Assembly: GCF_033115175.1 (NCBI RefSeq)
Contig: NC_084850.1
Location: forward strand, 104,201,439-104,265,438
DNA from: Lepus europaeus
Lineage: Eukaryota; Chordata; Mammalia; Lagomorpha; Leporidae
Reading direction: 5' to 3'
DNA length: 64,000 bases
Shown: piece after piece, positions 62,675 to 64,000 of the stretch
Layout of the letters: the number at the start of each line of letters is the position of its first letter
How positions within the stretch are numbered: position 1 is the stretch's first letter
Program-made: the position numbers and the translations under genes
The notes under the pieces: generated by a model
Told to the model about the DNA's origin: nothing
Seen by the model: only the letters and a program-made list of their open reading frames with translations
The model's database searches: none

Positions 62675-62977
62675 GGGGCTGGTGCTGTGGCGCAGTGGGT
62701 TAAATTCCCTGCCTGTAGTGCCAGCATCCTGTATGGGCACTGGTTCAAGTCCCAGCTGCTCTACTTCCTATCCAGCTCTCTGCTAATGTGCCTGAGAAAG
62801 CAGCAGAGGATGGCCCAAGTCCTTGACTCTTACACCCACGTGGGAGACCCGAAAGAGTTCCTGGCTCCTGAATGGCTCAGCTCTGGCCATCACGACCATT
62901 TGGGGAGTGCACCAGCAGATGCACTCCTTCTTTCTGTAACTCTTTCAAATAAATTTAACCCAAAAAAAAAAAAAAAG
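62675..62977 (+). mobile_element. CSINE in intron 17
   Basis: GGGGCTGGTGCTGTGGCGCA head, A tail. Confidence 0.93.
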
Positions 62978-64000
62978 ACTGGCAGTGAGTCAAGGTGGTA
63001 TGTCTAAAGAGAGTCACATAGAGCATTTCATCTGGATACTCCTACTTACTTTAGATCCAGAGTTAAGTGAATGATAGTTTAATTTCTACACAAAAAGATT
63101 AAATATAAAAACCTCTAATATGCAAATTTCTGGAAAAGCACATTTTGGACAAACACATTTTAGAAATTCAAAAATCTCACTAGATGCTTTAAAAGACTTT
63201 GAATTAGAGATTGTCCAATGTGGTTTTAAGTTACTGACAGGAAAAAAAATCATGATAAGGTAATTAATCATTGTCACGACCCTACAAACTACTGAGGAAT
63301 ATCCTGCTAGTAATGAGGACCCAAAAGGGAAAAAATAAAAAAGATAGACCATAAAATATTTTAAATATCAAATTAGTTTTTAAAGAAAAAGAACCACACT
63401 GTATTTATAATGAAGTTCCAGTACCACAATTAATTTAAGTGAAAATTAAAATTAACTGAAATTTATTTTGTTAATTCTCCTTATTCCACTGCTCCCATCT
63501 CATGCCACTCTCAAGCAGCAAACTACATGAAAGGATAAAATTTAACTTTATCTCAATCTTGTCAGTGACAAACATTTTAATAGTGGACCCAGGTTGCCTT
63601 CTAAGAAAATAATCTGAATGGCAGAAAGGATAACCACACTTTTAAATAACATAAGCACTATCAGCTGCTGGAATAGCTTTATAGAAATGTTAAGTGAAAA
63701 CTGTTCTTTAAAATGTAATAGCTGTATTAAATTGTCAATGAAGACAAATCAGAACTAACCCTTGTATTTTCTACTTATCAAATGCTTATTTTCTATATAT
63801 TATTACAATTTACAACCAAAATAAGGTCTTTTAAAATCTATTATATCACTGCCCAAACGTAAATTTTAATGTACTAGAAAATACTGTAGCAATTAACTGA
63901 CTCTTGTTCATTCAAGGTTTAGTCACTTATAGAGGACAGTTACAAGTAAATGAGAAAAATTAGGTATGTGCCATGCACAATGAAAAGGTCATTAAGAATC

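Overview
The window is mammalian nuclear DNA, almost certainly rabbit or a close lagomorph. It carries several dozen copies of the lagomorph tRNA-derived C-repeat (CSINE), recognised by a GGGGCCGGCGCTGTGGC-like head, a CT-rich 3' region and a (AAATA)n tail. It also has two 3' ends of the rabbit-type L1 family. The one functional gene is KDM6A (UTX), the X-linked H3K27 demethylase, on the minus strand. This implies X-chromosome sequence.

Gene region (28.7-64 kb, minus strand). Twelve consecutive KDM6A exons were read with canonical GT/AG boundaries and consistent phases. They encode residue 904 (split codon) to the stop after residue 1401. In the numbering of the human 1401-residue protein every landmark falls exactly in place: the 2-oxoglutarate contacts Y1135, K1137, T1143 and N1156, the Fe(II) ligands H1146, E1148 and H1226, and the zinc cysteines C1331, C1334, C1358 and C1361. 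Exons are called 18-29 by analogy with the human gene. The large exon 17 and everything upstream lie beyond base 64000. The 3' UTR runs from 29512 down to about 28.7 kb. Introns hold CSINEs, MIR and L2 fragments, hAT (MER5/Charlie-like) remnants, a mariner MITE and one L1 3' end.

Intergenic region (1-28 kb, downstream of KDM6A). This is a repeat-dense mosaic. From the left it contains: an L1 5' UTR plus an intact 345-codon ORF1 that runs into a non-L1 tail with degenerate retroviral gag zinc knuckles (a possible half-L1 chimera); a mariner transposon opened up by several nested insertions, including an L1 inverted by twin priming; a GC-rich unique segment of about 0.9 kb; a 5-kb antisense old L1; an LTR-like repeat and a Tigger-like element; an L1/mariner-MITE patchwork; a processed pseudogene of GLO1 split by a CSINE; and unique AT-rich DNA leading to the KDM6A 3' end.

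No prokaryotic features, CRISPR arrays, rRNA or functional tRNA genes were seen. The points most worth following are the ORF1-only L1 chimera, a 42-bp tandem duplication beside the exon 27 splice donor, a 75-nt intron, and inverted SINE pairs placed around exons 21-23. Names of ancient repeats come from sequence recognition alone, so subfamily labels are tentative.
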